From positions 9,386,364 through 9,450,363 of the forward strand of contig CM055113.1 in assembly GCA_029204225.1 (NCBI GenBank): 64,000 bases of DNA. Reading direction: 5' to 3'. Shown here one piece after another: positions 22,460 through 33,082 of this stretch. The stretch comes from Diphasiastrum complanatum. Taxonomy: Eukaryota; Streptophyta; Lycopodiopsida; Lycopodiales; Lycopodiaceae. Below the pieces are notes generated by a model. That model saw only the letters and a program-made list of their open reading frames with translations. It made no database searches and had not been told where the DNA came from. Positions within the stretch are counted from its first letter, which is position 1. Each line of letters starts with the position of its first letter. The position numbers and the translations under genes were made by a program.

Positions 22460-25400
22460 GTGAATTGGACCGATGTAATCAATCCACACTTTTTGAATGG
22501 TGCTTGGGCTAAGACCGAGTGCAGTAGGTCATAATTCAATCTCGTTGGCCTTCTCGCCCTTTGGCACACATCACACTTTTTCAAGTATTCCTCTGTATCC
22601 TTATGAATCGTTGGCCACCAACATCTTGATTGTAGGATCTTGCAAACTGTAATGTCGGATGCAAAATGGCCTCCACCCATGCCTTCATGTGAAAGCAAAA
22701 TGATCTGGGTGGCCTCAAGAGGAAGAATACACCGCTGAAGAATTCCGTCTGGTCAGGCTTTGATACAACTGGCTGGCTATCAGCTAATAAGGTCTAGCCT
22801 TCAAGATCAATTTTGTTGTTCCGCCTTTGGTAGTGATTTGTCTCAGCCCATTCTGGTACTGTGTCCACGTAAAATAAGGCAACATCTGCCAGCTCATCGT
22901 CGAGTTGGGTTGCAATCTCCTTTCCCTTGATTCGTGACACATGATCTGCCATGTAGTGTTGTTTTCCCTTGCAAACTACTATCCGAAAATCAAATTCCAA
23001 CAATAGAAGTAGCCATATGATGATTCTTCCAGTGTTGCAAGTTTTATTAACGAGATAGAGCAAGGGTTGATGGTCCGTATAAAAAGCAAAATGTGTGGCC
23101 ATCAGGTAGTGTCAAAATTTCTTAACCGCATAGATCATTGCCAGTGCTTCCCACTCTGTGGTTGAATAATTCATTTCGGTACGTGAAACTCAATGGATCA
23201 ATTGGGTGGGCGTAAGATTGGTGCTGAAACCAATGCATCCTTAAGCTTCTGGAAAGCCTTTAAGGCTTCCTTGTTCCAATGTGGATCCATCGTGAGTTTG
23301 TAAATTGGTCGGGCTAACTCCGCAAAATCAAGAATGAAAATCCTATAATAGCTAGCATGACCCATGAAGATGTAGACTTTGTGGATCGTCCCCGATGGTG
23401 GTAGATCAACAATGATCCTGATCTTTGATAGATCTGTGGTGATTCCGTGTCTTGATACTATATGGTCGAGAATCAAGCCATGTGTCACCCAGAATTGACA
23501 TTTTTCTGGATTCAGGGAAATTTGGTAGTCGCGATATTTTTGTAATACCTTCTCCAAATTGGATAAGTGTCCTGAGTCTGGTCCATGCACGCACAGATTG
23601 TCCAAGAAAATTTCCAAATTTTTTTGCAGATAATCTTTGAATGTCGCCTGCATGACTCATTGGAAGTGCTTGGGACATTGCAAAGTCCGAATGGCATCAC
23701 TTTATAGGCATAGGTTTCCCATCCCGTGGCAAATGTTGTCTTGTGCTGGTCCTGGGGGGCTATCTCTACCTGGTTGTAGCCGCTGAAGCCGCCTAGAAAA
23801 TTGTAGGCTTCGGCACCAGCTACTCTGTCGAGGACACTTTTCGTAAATGGTAGAGAAAAATGATCCTTTTTTGTGACTGCATTTAGCGCCTTCAGATTCA
23901 CACAAATCCACATTTTGTTGTTCTTCTTGGGTACTATAACTATCGGTGATACCCATTCCATGTGTTCGATTTCATAGATGAAATCTGCATCCATCAACTT
24001 CTGCAACTCTTGCTTGATCAGCTCAGTATAATTCGAGTTGCAGCGGTGGCTGGTGCCGGACTTTGATCAGGTTCTCTCTGGGCTTGCGACATCATAATTA
24101 CCACGTCATCCAAGGTATAATTCTTGAAAGTCTCAGTCATCTCGTGAACTGGCGCTCGTCGAGATTCCTCCTTCAGCATATTGATCATAGCCTGACTGGT
24201 CATTTTTTAATTTTTTGTCACTTGTGTAGAAGATGACGCTATATCTGAGTCTATCTTGGTTGACTTCAAGGAGTCCAACACCTTCTTTTTGCTCTTTTTT
24301 GTCATTTTGGTGGGTTCATCCTTGTTGTCTTTCATCGAGACTGCCGTGACATTCGCCTTGTGGTTGCGAATATCAACATCCACTGTAGCTATCGCCTCTT
24401 CGGGTAGATCACTCCATCGGATCAGCTGGTTGTAGCGTTGCTTCAACTGATTCTTCTTATTTGCAGGTGCCTTGGGTGGATCGATCCTTGAGATTTTTGC
24501 CATAGCATACTTTTGTCGTGGTTGAGCTGGTACTTTCTTGGTTCTGTAACGATCTGGGTCCATGTGATGTAGGACCTGTTCATCAGTCAGCTCAATCTCC
24601 TTATTATAAGTTAGAGCATGTTGCCAAGGGACTAGATCATCATCCAGTGGGTTCTCAATAGGCTCCGTTGACAGCCATGCTATGTTTATTATATTCACCC
24701 CAAATGTGATTGGTGTGTCCATAGTGTAATACTTGGGTGAAGATGTACTGGGTTCCGGATCTGATTCATATTGACATGTCCGGAAGTCAATAGTTGCTAA
24801 TGCATCCGTCCATCTTACGACATCCGTCTCTGAATCATAATGACCTCCCTTGGCTGTCCTTGGGCGATCAATCGTGTGATCTGTTATAGATGATCCGTCA
24901 TCATCTTTGGGTGCAATAGGTTTCACCGCCCATGTGGTTGGATCAACCTTTACAGCCTGTTCTCTGTTCTTGAAGGTGAATTTTCCCGTATGCCAGTTGT
25001 GTACTACTTGCGCAGTCCTCAACCATGGTCTTCCCAGTAAAACACAGTATGCAGATGGAGATTCAGGTATATCCATGACTACAAAAATAATCACAAACTG
25101 CATGCCTGCTATCTTTACGGGGATATCGGCAACTACACCTTTTGGTTTCACACAGGATTGATCTGCTAGTTTGATGGCGAATCTTGCTGGCTTCAACCCT
25201 TGCAAACTCCATTTTTCATACAAAGTAGTGGAGATCAAATTGACACCCGATCCTCCATCTACCACTGCTGCCTCGTCCTCGTATCTCTTGTGTTTGATTG
25301 GTAAAGTGATGTTGTGTTCCTCACTTTCCCATGCTGCTCCGATGTGGAGGACGTTACTTGTTTCTTCATAGCTCGTATAGTATATGGGCTCAGGCGCTAC

Positions 25401-25850
25401 TGGCTCCTCATCTGCTTTGGCCCATTCAGCTAGAAGGCTTTTCGCTTGTGGTGCAATCCATAGTAGTTCTCCGAGTGGTAAACTAACATGGCTTGATAAT
25501 AAAAGTGTGAGCCTTTCAATGCATGGTTCCTCAAGATCCACTATGTGAAAAGGTGATTCATGTTGGTGCAACCGATCATTCTGATCAGTGCGCAGTGGTG
25601 AGCCCGCTTGCGATATCCGTTCGACGCCAACTGGAGGTTCCGTGGGATTGTCTCTTTCTTGATCTTTTTCCTCCGCTTGTGCTTTCTGTACCCAGTGTCT
25701 TATTTTCTGGTACTGTCTTCTTTCTTCCCTCACATTCGGATATGGCGTGGAAGTTGAGGGTTGGTCGTCAATGACCGATGGTGGTGGTGAGGGAGCCACT
25801 TCCTTCCTCTTCTGTGCTTACGAAACAGTTAACACAGGAGCGTGGATCTG
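22460..25850 (-). pseudogene. pol: pol of element B (truncated in integrase)
   Basis: An open frame 25799-24207 covers the Pro/Ser-rich spacer, the protease-like segment (VDGGSGVNLISTTLYEKW near 25245, LLGRPWLR near 25030) and the linker. Stops and frameshifts follow at 24206 and 24018-24010. RT 24006-23400 reads VSPIVIVPKKNNKM and MPFGLCN, then shifts frame near 23660. The rest of RT and connection is 23653-23198, RNase H 23102-22794 (YTDHQPLLYLVNKT), and the integrase zinc region 22698-22550 has GGHFASDITV and CDVCQRARRPT with both Cys kept. The catalytic core is cut off near 22460. The catalytic RT box reads FLDN instead of FLDD. Confidence 0.92.
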
Positions 25851-27365
25851 TCATCCTTACGATGGCATCCCTGTTGGAACTGTTGTTTGCTGTATTGCAA
25901 TGAAGTTAAGAGGTGCACTGGTTCCAGGTTTAAATGGACAATTCTTGAAACAGTGTCCATAACCACATTCTCGGCAGAAGGATGTATATTGTCCGTTGTA
26001 GGGACATTTGGCAATTCTGTGTCCTTCGCTGCATCCGTAGCAGCCGTAATTTCTTTCATCTTGATGTTGAGTTTGAGCTGCATAGGCCGCAACATATTCA
26101 TTTATGACAGGATCCATAAATGGTTCATCTGGTCCGTACCATTGCTGCTGCTTAGGTTGAGGTGGCATTTGCATCTCTGGTTCCGCTGCTATTAGGTTTA
26201 CATGGGCCACTTGTTGATTGGTTGGCCCTGGTGGTGCAGGTAAGGCCATACGTTGTTGTTGATTCGGTGCACCGTACCTTGGTGCCGCATTGGGTGCCCC
26301 TTGATGGTAAGGATAAGAAGTATGATAAGGACTTCTCTTCTGTTGAAAAATCCGGGGGTTAAACGGACAAAATGCCGTATCCTGCGATGTTGCATTGCAC
26401 AGATGGCAGAATCTATGTATCAGTCTCTAGGACTGGACACTCGTTCGTTGTATGGTTTTGCGTGCACACTGAACACCATACATTCTCCCATCTTGGATAC
26501 TGTAGCGGTTCGGTTCTGGTTGATGTGGCGTTAGTGCTACAGCTCCCTATAAGGCTTTCAGTTTCTGGTCAAACTACGTCGTAAGTTGGTCCATCTGTTG
26601 TTTGTGTAATTTCGTCATTTGCTCCAACAACAGTTCTGTGGATAGATCATATGTGTTTGATAATGATGATGCGATCGAGAGAGTAGGAGTGTGGGTGGAT
26701 GGATATTCGTCGTCAGATCCCTCATCTTCTTCCTTGATGGCATATTCCATAGCTCCTTGCAAAGTAGCGTACTGCTCTCGTCGTTTCAGTTCTCTTCTGA
26801 TGCTTCGTGGTAGTCTGCCTAGAAACCACATGATCATCGCGTGATCGAGAGTTAGGGCTGCACTGCACTCAGATCGTAAGTGTTTGACTTGCTCAATATA
26901 GTCCCTGACCCTTTTTCGTTTTCCCATCTTGACTTTTCTCAGCAGGAGGAACGAGTCTTCCAAGAACTTTCTTGGTTTAAAGTGCGTAATGAGAGCCGCT
27001 TTAATAGCTTCCCAGGTAGATTTTTTTTTTTCTGACAGGTTGAAAAACCAATCTTGAGCCACTACCAATAAGGACATGGGGAACAACATCTGCTTCTTCG
27101 CAGGTGTCCGTTCGCCGTAGATTTCACAAGCTTGCTCGTAGATCTGGAGGAATCGGATGGGATCTGATGATCCGTCATATTTTGGTATTTCCATTCATGG
27201 TGCTCTCCGGACTGCTTGCAAGGGAGCGACAGGTACGGATTGGCCCATTGGATCCATTGGTGCTGGTTCCGGTTTCACTTCTTGTTGCACAACTGCTAAT
27301 CTGGGAAGGTGTGGTGCTTGATTTACTATCCTTCGTGCTATTGATCGTCTCGATCTTAGATTCAT
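25850..27365 (-). pseudogene. gag: gag of element B
   Basis: The ATG at 27363-27365 gives MNLRSRRS, matching the other copies. The capsid-like region (EIPKYDGSSDPIRFLQIYEQ, AQDWFFNLSEKKKS) spans 27194-26574 in one frame with a C-terminal Gln/Met-rich helix. A first Cys/His pair (26360-26480) is damaged by a deletion. A Pro-rich linker follows, and a well-preserved second pair at 26060-25940 reads CYGCSEGHRIAKC and CRECGYGHCFKNC. There is a stop just before MEIPKYDG (near 27195). Confidence 0.88.
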
Positions 27366-28651
27366 CCGATGATGGGTTCCAAAGTGATTGGATCTTGCTT
27401 ATATAGTAGGATGCAGTCTGGATCTCAAGGATCTGATCGACCAGAAGTGAATTTTAGACCTTTTGCGGTGGTTTTTCCTTGATAACTTTTTACTCATTAC
27501 ACTGATTGACCTGAGAGATTTTGACAGTAGCTGGATCTAATGCAGATCTTTCCACTGATCTGGTCTGCGAGGGTTCTCTTGTGCGAGGGTTGGCTGTGCG
27601 AGGGTTCTTTAGCTGTTTTTGCAGATAAAAAACATGATATCTCTCAGAACCTTGGGAAGTAACTCTCGCAAGGCTCACAGTACCTGGATCTGGGTCAGAT
27701 CTCACTGTAGAATCCTCTACGAGAGTTAACTCTTGCAAGAAGTGAAAATTTCACTGTCTATGAGAGTTCAAAACCATTTTTTTTGGCTTGATCTTCACCA
27801 AATCTCAAAACTAACTCTCACAGGCTTCATCACTGATGGAAATTATCATTTTAAATTGATTGAGAGGGTCTGCGAGAGTTCTTATTGGAAGAATTTGCTG
27901 GATTTTCAATTTTTAGTGATTTTTTTGCACTTAAATCCAATTTTCTGCTCACTGAAATCAAACTAACTCTCGTAAGCTCTTCTGTGTCCTGGTCTCACTG
28001 AGATGGAACTTCAAAATCCTCTACGAGAGTTCTTGACCTTTGGAACTGAAAATTTTGCTGTTTGCGAGGGTTCACCAGTACTTTCCCGTCTTTGTTTCAC
28101 TGGGAACTCTCGCACCGACACTTATACATCAAACTAACTCTCGCAAGCTTCTCTATGTCCTGGTCTCACTGAGATGGAACTTCAGAGGGCTCTGAGAGAG
28201 TTCTTATAAAGATTTGAATTTTTTTGGATTTTTTCAAGGGTTTTTTGAATTTTTATGATTTTTCTCTGATTTTTACAATCTGCTTGGAACTAGCTCTTGC
28301 AGGCTTCTATGCAGGTCTGGACAGTACCCTGGAGCTACTGCCAGTCATGCAAGGGTTAATTCACACTGGTTCTGGAGATATAAAAATTTGATGAGATTTT
28401 AGGCTCTTTTTCCCTCCAAAAATACAGATTGGTGTGTTTTTTGAGTTTTTTGGCTGGTTGGTTTGGGTTTCAAGCCCTTAGAGGTTGTTTAGGGCCTCCT
28501 CTACCCTCTCACACCTCCTCCGCTAGCTGTGAACAGTCCAAACACAAAAAAATACAAAAAAATAACTCTAAACACCCAAAAATCTACCTAAAACTACTCT
28601 AAAAAGCAAGAAAATAGCTAAAATGCAGCTAAACTAGTTAGTGGAAACCTA
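27366..28651 (-). other. Leader of element B
   Basis: Non-coding. It carries at least a dozen GCGAGRGTT-type words in both orientations (for example 27566-27605, 27660-27680, 27715-27760, 27860, 28020, 28060, 28105, 28140) and aligns block by block with the leader of element C. Confidence 0.7.
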
Positions 28652-28669
28652 TCCCCGGCAACGGCGCCA
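28652..28669 (-). other. Primer-binding site of element B
   Basis: The reverse complement reads TGGCGCCGTTGCCGGGGA, two bases from the LTR end; this is the undamaged version of the site at 366-383. Confidence 0.9.
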
Positions 28670-28670
28670 C

Positions 28671-29492
28671 TGTAGGGTCGAAGATCTTGCGTAGTATAGC
28701 CCTCCCGCCTGTCAACAAGGGTTAGATCACTGGATAGGTACCTAACTATGCATAGATGTTATTTCTAGTTAGTTTCCTACTTTCTCCCTTAACTCTATTC
28801 ACCACTAACACTACTCTCCTTTAACTCTACTCCTCTACACTAACATTCATCATGCTTTTGGGTGAAGGGAAAGGATAGACAAGAAGAGGAAGAGAGAAGA
28901 GAAGAGAGAAAGAGAGAGAGATGAGATGGAGGTTAGCTCAAATGCTCAATGTCATTGCTTATGGAGAAACCTTAACTAATCACAAACAAGAAGCATGGAA
29001 GAAATGGAAATAACAAGCAAATACAACAATAGCATAAGCAAGATTGATTAGCAAATGAGGATGCTTGAGCTCTCAAAATAGTAGAGTCTCATCCTCTTTA
29101 TTAAGCATGCAAATAGTGTACAAATGGTGCCTTTTTATAAAATGGGGAAGGCCCTTGCCCCTCAATCCTATTGGCTAATATTCACATTGATCCTATCCAT
29201 TCATCTTGGACCCAACTTGATCCAAGGGTCCACAAAAAGTACATTGGAAATCACAAGATTCATGTGAGTTCAAAATTGGACCCAACTCTAAAAAGTAAAC
29301 TCTAAGTTTAAAATTGACTTTGGGCCTCAGTTTTATTTTAATTACAAAGGCCCAAGTCTATTTTATTTTATTTACACTTTGGCTTGCATGCTCATTGGGC
29401 CATGGACTTATACGCGCAGGATGCCATGCCCTCACAACACATTTTATTGGACGATTTTATTTATTTACACTTTGTTGGGAATACTCCCAACA
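28671..29492 (-). repeat. 5' LTR of element B
   Basis: 822 bases, starting TGTTGGGAGTATTCCCAACA and ending CGACCCTACA on the minus strand (terminal TGT...ACA). It contains a TATA box (TTTTATAAAAAGG, about 29131-29144) and a downstream TTAATAAAGAGG polyadenylation-like word. The first 20 bases form a palindrome. It abuts a reverse-transcriptase relic at 29493. Confidence 0.9.
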
Positions 29493-31735
29493 TTGGTTTG
29501 CTCTTTCAAGTTTGCTCTTCCGTAGCATGTGGTCGTATTCCTCTTTCTATTGCTCGTATTCTTGGTGTTGCTCATTTGATAGCCTTGGATAAGCCTGGCG
29601 ATGGAGTGCGTCCCATTGCTGTTGGAGAGGTTTTATACAGATTGGTTTCTAGGGCTCTTGGTTTTCAGCTTCGTGACAGTTTTCATGACCACAGGTTTCC
29701 TCATCAGTTTGGCTGTGCTACTCCTGGCGGTTGCGAGACAGTCGTACATGCTTTGCGTGCTACCTTGGATCTTCATCTAGATTGGGTTGTCCTTCAAGTG
29801 GATGTTAAAAATGCTTTCAATTTTGTTTCTCGAGGGGCCATTTTCCAAGAACTTCGTGCGGCTCATGGTCCTCTCGCTTAGCTCATCCCGTCTGTTCGCT
29901 CTTTTTATTCCATGGATGCGCCTCTATATTTTAGTCATGCTTCTTGCTCAGGTGATGTTTTGGTTATCTCGTCTGCTCATAGTATCAAACAAGGTGATCC
30001 CTTGGGTGGTGTTTTTTTTGCTTTGGCGCACTTTCAGGCATTGTGTGCTTCTTCTGCTGCTTTTCCTTCTTGTTTGTTTCCCTCTATTGCTGATGACATG
30101 CATATTGTGGGACCTGCTAATGACGTCTTTCCGGCTTTCCTACATTTCTCTCAGCAACTTTTGGCTTTGGGCCTCATTGTCAATCCCTCTAAGTGCGTTG
30201 CTTGGTGTCCTCAGGGCCTCCTTCCTGAGCTCCCTTTACCTACAGGTTTCAATACTCCGTTTGATGGGATTCGAGCACTTGGTATTCCTATAGGTTTCTC
30301 GGATTTTGTGGCTTTCTCTTTGCGGGACACTTTGGACGCGCATCTTCGTCACGCTGATTTGCTACCAAAGCTTGGCAATGCTCAAGTTGCTCTAGGTATT
30401 CTCACTCAATGCTTCGCTCAACAGCCAAGTTATATTCTACGGTGTGTTCTTCCCTCTCCTGATGTTTTGGCTTTGCTACAGGATTTCAATAATACTTTAT
30501 CAGATATTTTGGGTCGCTTGATGGGTTCAGAATCCTTTCGTATTCCCAATGGTCAGTTCGTTAAGCGACAAGTCTCTCTTCGCCCGGAGGTGTTGGTCTT
30601 TCTTGCACAGCTTCTATTGCTCCAACTGCTTTTATGGGAAGTTGGGCCCTTGTTGCCTCTGCACTTATCTCTCAGTTTCAGCAGGACAACAAGCCCATTC
30701 TTCTTGATTCAGTAGCTCATGTGGAAACAGGCATTCTTCCTTTTCAACAACATCTTCGTGCGGCTAAGGATCTCATCCCTCCACCTGTGCGAGCTTCTTT
30801 GCCTCTCTTTGAGACTTCGCTTAGCCATCAGCGTGCTCATTTTCAAAAGTATCTTTTGGAGCGCTTCCACTCACATGCTTTCACTCAGCTTCTTCCGATG
30901 AGACTCGAGCTCGCCTTCTGTCTTGTGCAGGCCCAAGTGCTGGTGCTTGGCTTGTTGCGCACCCTATTGTTCCACACTTGCGCCTTTCTTCAGAGTTGTT
31001 TCTCACCGCTCTTCGGGTTAGGTTGGGTCTCCCTCATCCAGTGTTGGCTGGTTTGACAAAATGTTCCCGTGGTCACCCTGTTGATCCTATTGGCACTCAT
31101 CTCATGCGTTGTCCTTCTCGCGGAGAGCGCACTGTGACTCATGATTCCATTCGCGACGTATTGGCCTCTATTGCACATGAGTGTGGCTTTCATGTTGTCC
31201 GGGAGCAGATGGATTTCATGTTGTCCGGGAGCAGACCCACATCTTGCCTGTGTCTGATTCACAGTCGCCTCGGCGTCGAGTTGATCTTGTTCTTTCACGC
31301 GAGGGGATCCGTACGCTTGGGGATGTTGTTGTTGCTGATCCTTCGTGGCCTGACCTCCTTCGTCGTGCTTCAACTACTCAGGGTGCCGCTGCTTCTCATG
31401 CAGCTCTAGATAAAGAGCAAGATTATTCACATCGCACTCCTGGAGAAGACTTTATTCCTTTTGCTTTGGAAACATATGGGTGCCTGCATAAGAAATTCAA
31501 TGTTTTCTATCTTGTGCAGGTTTTGCAGCGAAACTCCAAGGACGTGGTGCCTCACCATTATCTATCATTACGACTTATTATGGTCAATGAGTTTCTATGA
31601 CTTTACAGCACTTGCAATACTTCAACGTGCCGTAGTTGCAGGAACGGCTGCTTCACAGCTTCCTGCACTACGTAAACTTCCAACTGTCTTAACTAGCGAC
31701 TTACACCAAGCAGTAGACTTTATGTAAATCTCTGT
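29493..31735 (+). pseudogene. Non-LTR-type reverse transcriptase with zinc finger and restriction-like endonuclease
   Basis: The sequence opens mid-gene. VRPIAVGEVLYRLVSRALG (29605-29660), DWVVLQVDVKNAFN (29780-29820), SIKQGDPLGGVFFALAHF (29980-30035) and the catalytic ADD at 30089-30097 mark the RT. The C-terminal third has KCSRGHPVDPIGTHLMRC, a Cys/His cluster. It then has HDSIRDVLASIAHECGFHVVRE, RRRVDLVL and DVVVADPSW, which fit a restriction-endonuclease-like nuclease (H..IRD, E, D, DV pattern), and ends with FIPFALETYGCLHKKF. Disruptions: a TAG at 29879, frameshifts near 30590 and 30915, and a 26-base tandem duplication at 31188-31239. The 5' part is missing at the LTR of element B. I recall similar RTs from algae, mosses and ferns; a precise clade is not assigned. 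Confidence 0.85.
31188..31239 (+). repeat. 26 bp tandem duplication disrupting the endonuclease domain
   Basis: TTTCATGTTGTCCGGGAGCAGA occurs at 31188 and again at 31214. A 26-base gain is not a multiple of three, so the frame shifts inside the nuclease. The reading frame after the second copy continues correctly (THILPVSDSQSPRRRVDLV). Confidence 0.95.
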
Positions 31736-32065
31736 GAGATGGTTGCTTTGTTATAGTTGTACAATATCTCAATTCGCATTATGGCTTTTACGCTTTCAAC
31801 ATGCATTCCTTTGTACTCTGATGGGTTTTCCCATCTTTTAAAACAGGAAGTTTCTTCACAACTGAAGCATAGGCAATATTTGCTCCTCATACATGCTAGC
31901 AAAGTCATCACACATGCCAGCCTTCATCTTAACTCTCTCTCCTACAGCCACCATTGCACCTCAAGGGAGTCTTCACATTAGGCTTGAGCGATTTCCTACA
32001 GGAGCGACCTTCTTCAACAACAGCACATTCTTGCACAGGAAACACCCTATTCGCATCCACTCCTT
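31736..32065. other. Unassigned spacer
   Basis: No gene or repeat recognised between the RT relic and the SINE array. Confidence 0.4.
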
Positions 32066-32235
32066 CCATTTCCAGAAAAACTCCCAGGTTCGAGCCTCCC
32101 CTTGGAAACCAAGAAGCATTTCCAAAAAAACAATACCCAACGGGGTTGGCTCAACTGGTTAGCTTGGCATCCAAAGTTTCTTTGGTCCCAGGTTCGAGCC
32201 TCCCCTTGGAAACCAAGAAGCATTTCCAGAAAAAC
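32066..32235 (+). mobile_element. tRNA-derived SINE, partly tandem
   Basis: 32147-32158 (TGGCTCAACTGG) fits a pol III A box, and 32191-32203 (GGTTCGAGCCTCC) a B box, 32 bases apart as in tRNA-derived SINEs. The B box and its tail (CCTTGGAAACCAAGAAGCATTTCCAGAAAAAC) are present twice, the first B box at 32087, 104 bases upstream. A third tail piece (CATTTCCAGAAAAAC) ends just before the first. The first unit lacks an A box. The flanking arms do not fold as a functional tRNA acceptor stem. Confidence 0.7.
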
Positions 32236-33082
32236 AACCTTCTCTGCCAAAGAATAAATGACTACTAAATGGGCCTTCGCTTTTGTTAGGTTATCACTAA
32301 ATGGACGTGGGGGCAGCAATGCATGAGTTAACGCTTACACAATATGATGACTGCTAACTTCACAGAGGTAACACTAGGTGGGTGATGAGCACTGGGTAGG
32401 GAAGTACCACATGAGGTTCACTACTGTCACGACCCCATGCACGGCTGAGTCACGGTGATACTCAAGATTTTTGCTGAGAGCGACAGCTATGAGAATTCAA
32501 CGATCAATTTGAAGAGAGAAAAGAACGGGACTGATGAATGGAGACCACTCGTTTCTAGCTTGGGGGCAGTAGCAAATTAGCTGTGCCTTCAATACACGGA
32601 TGCCATGGCTTTGATGGCTCTTGCTTGCTTTCAATGTGTTCTGTTCAATGGGGGCTGATCTGTTTTTCATTATATTCACCTTCTAGGCTTCTTTCCTTCT
32701 GAGCATGTACATCTAATTGAGCTTTTGTTATCTTGATTGGCTTGATATGAATTGCGGATGTATGGAGGACTCTCACAGACAGGTTTTCTGGTAAATTAGC
32801 TGGTCTTTTGGCTGTGATTTAGGTGTGAAAGGAAGAATAAACGAGGGCTGTTAGCACGATTGCCTGACAAAGCTTGTCATTTATAAGATCTCTACGTTCT
32901 GATTATAAGAGGATAACTGTTCCCGATTTTCTCTGCAGGTGTCTAGCGTCAGCCAGACAGCACATAATCAACAGGTCAACCGTCTGCCAAGTTTCATCTG
33001 TCATGCCAACCTTAAAAGGAAAATAGGAAAGCGCAAAACATAGAGCCCAGTTGTAAAGAAGCTAGAAATCGGATCCTTGGGT
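32236..33082. other. Upstream region of the receptor kinase gene
   Basis: No gene recognised. It should hold the promoter and 5' untranslated region of the receptor kinase. I see no unambiguous TATA box; TTATAAGATC (near 32880) and TTATAAGAGG (near 32900) are weak candidates about 180-200 bases before the ATG. Confidence 0.4.

Larger units (their letters stand above)
22460..29492 (-). mobile_element. Ty3/gypsy element B, 3' truncated
   Basis: Minus strand: 5' LTR 28671-29492, primer site 28652-28669, leader 27366-28651, gag from 27365, pol down to about 22460 where integrase is cut. The rest of integrase, the 3' region and the 3' LTR are missing. It is the same family as elements A and C. 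It contains the longest uninterrupted retroelement frame of the window (530 codons), so it is less decayed than A, but frameshifts in RT and integrase still disable it. Confidence 0.93.

Noticed and set aside
25842-26195. 117-codon plus-strand ORF opposite gag of element B, with a similar 170-codon one opposite gag of element C
   Set aside because: Antisense shadows of conserved gag coding sequence; the similarity between them follows from the sense strand.
29787-30293. 168-codon hydrophobic ORF on the plus strand
   Set aside because: It is an alternate frame of the reverse-transcriptase relic; the RT motifs lie in the other frame.
32140-32212. Functional tRNA gene
   Set aside because: A and B boxes are present but the flanking sequence does not form an acceptor stem, and the unit is partly duplicated with a SINE-like tail.
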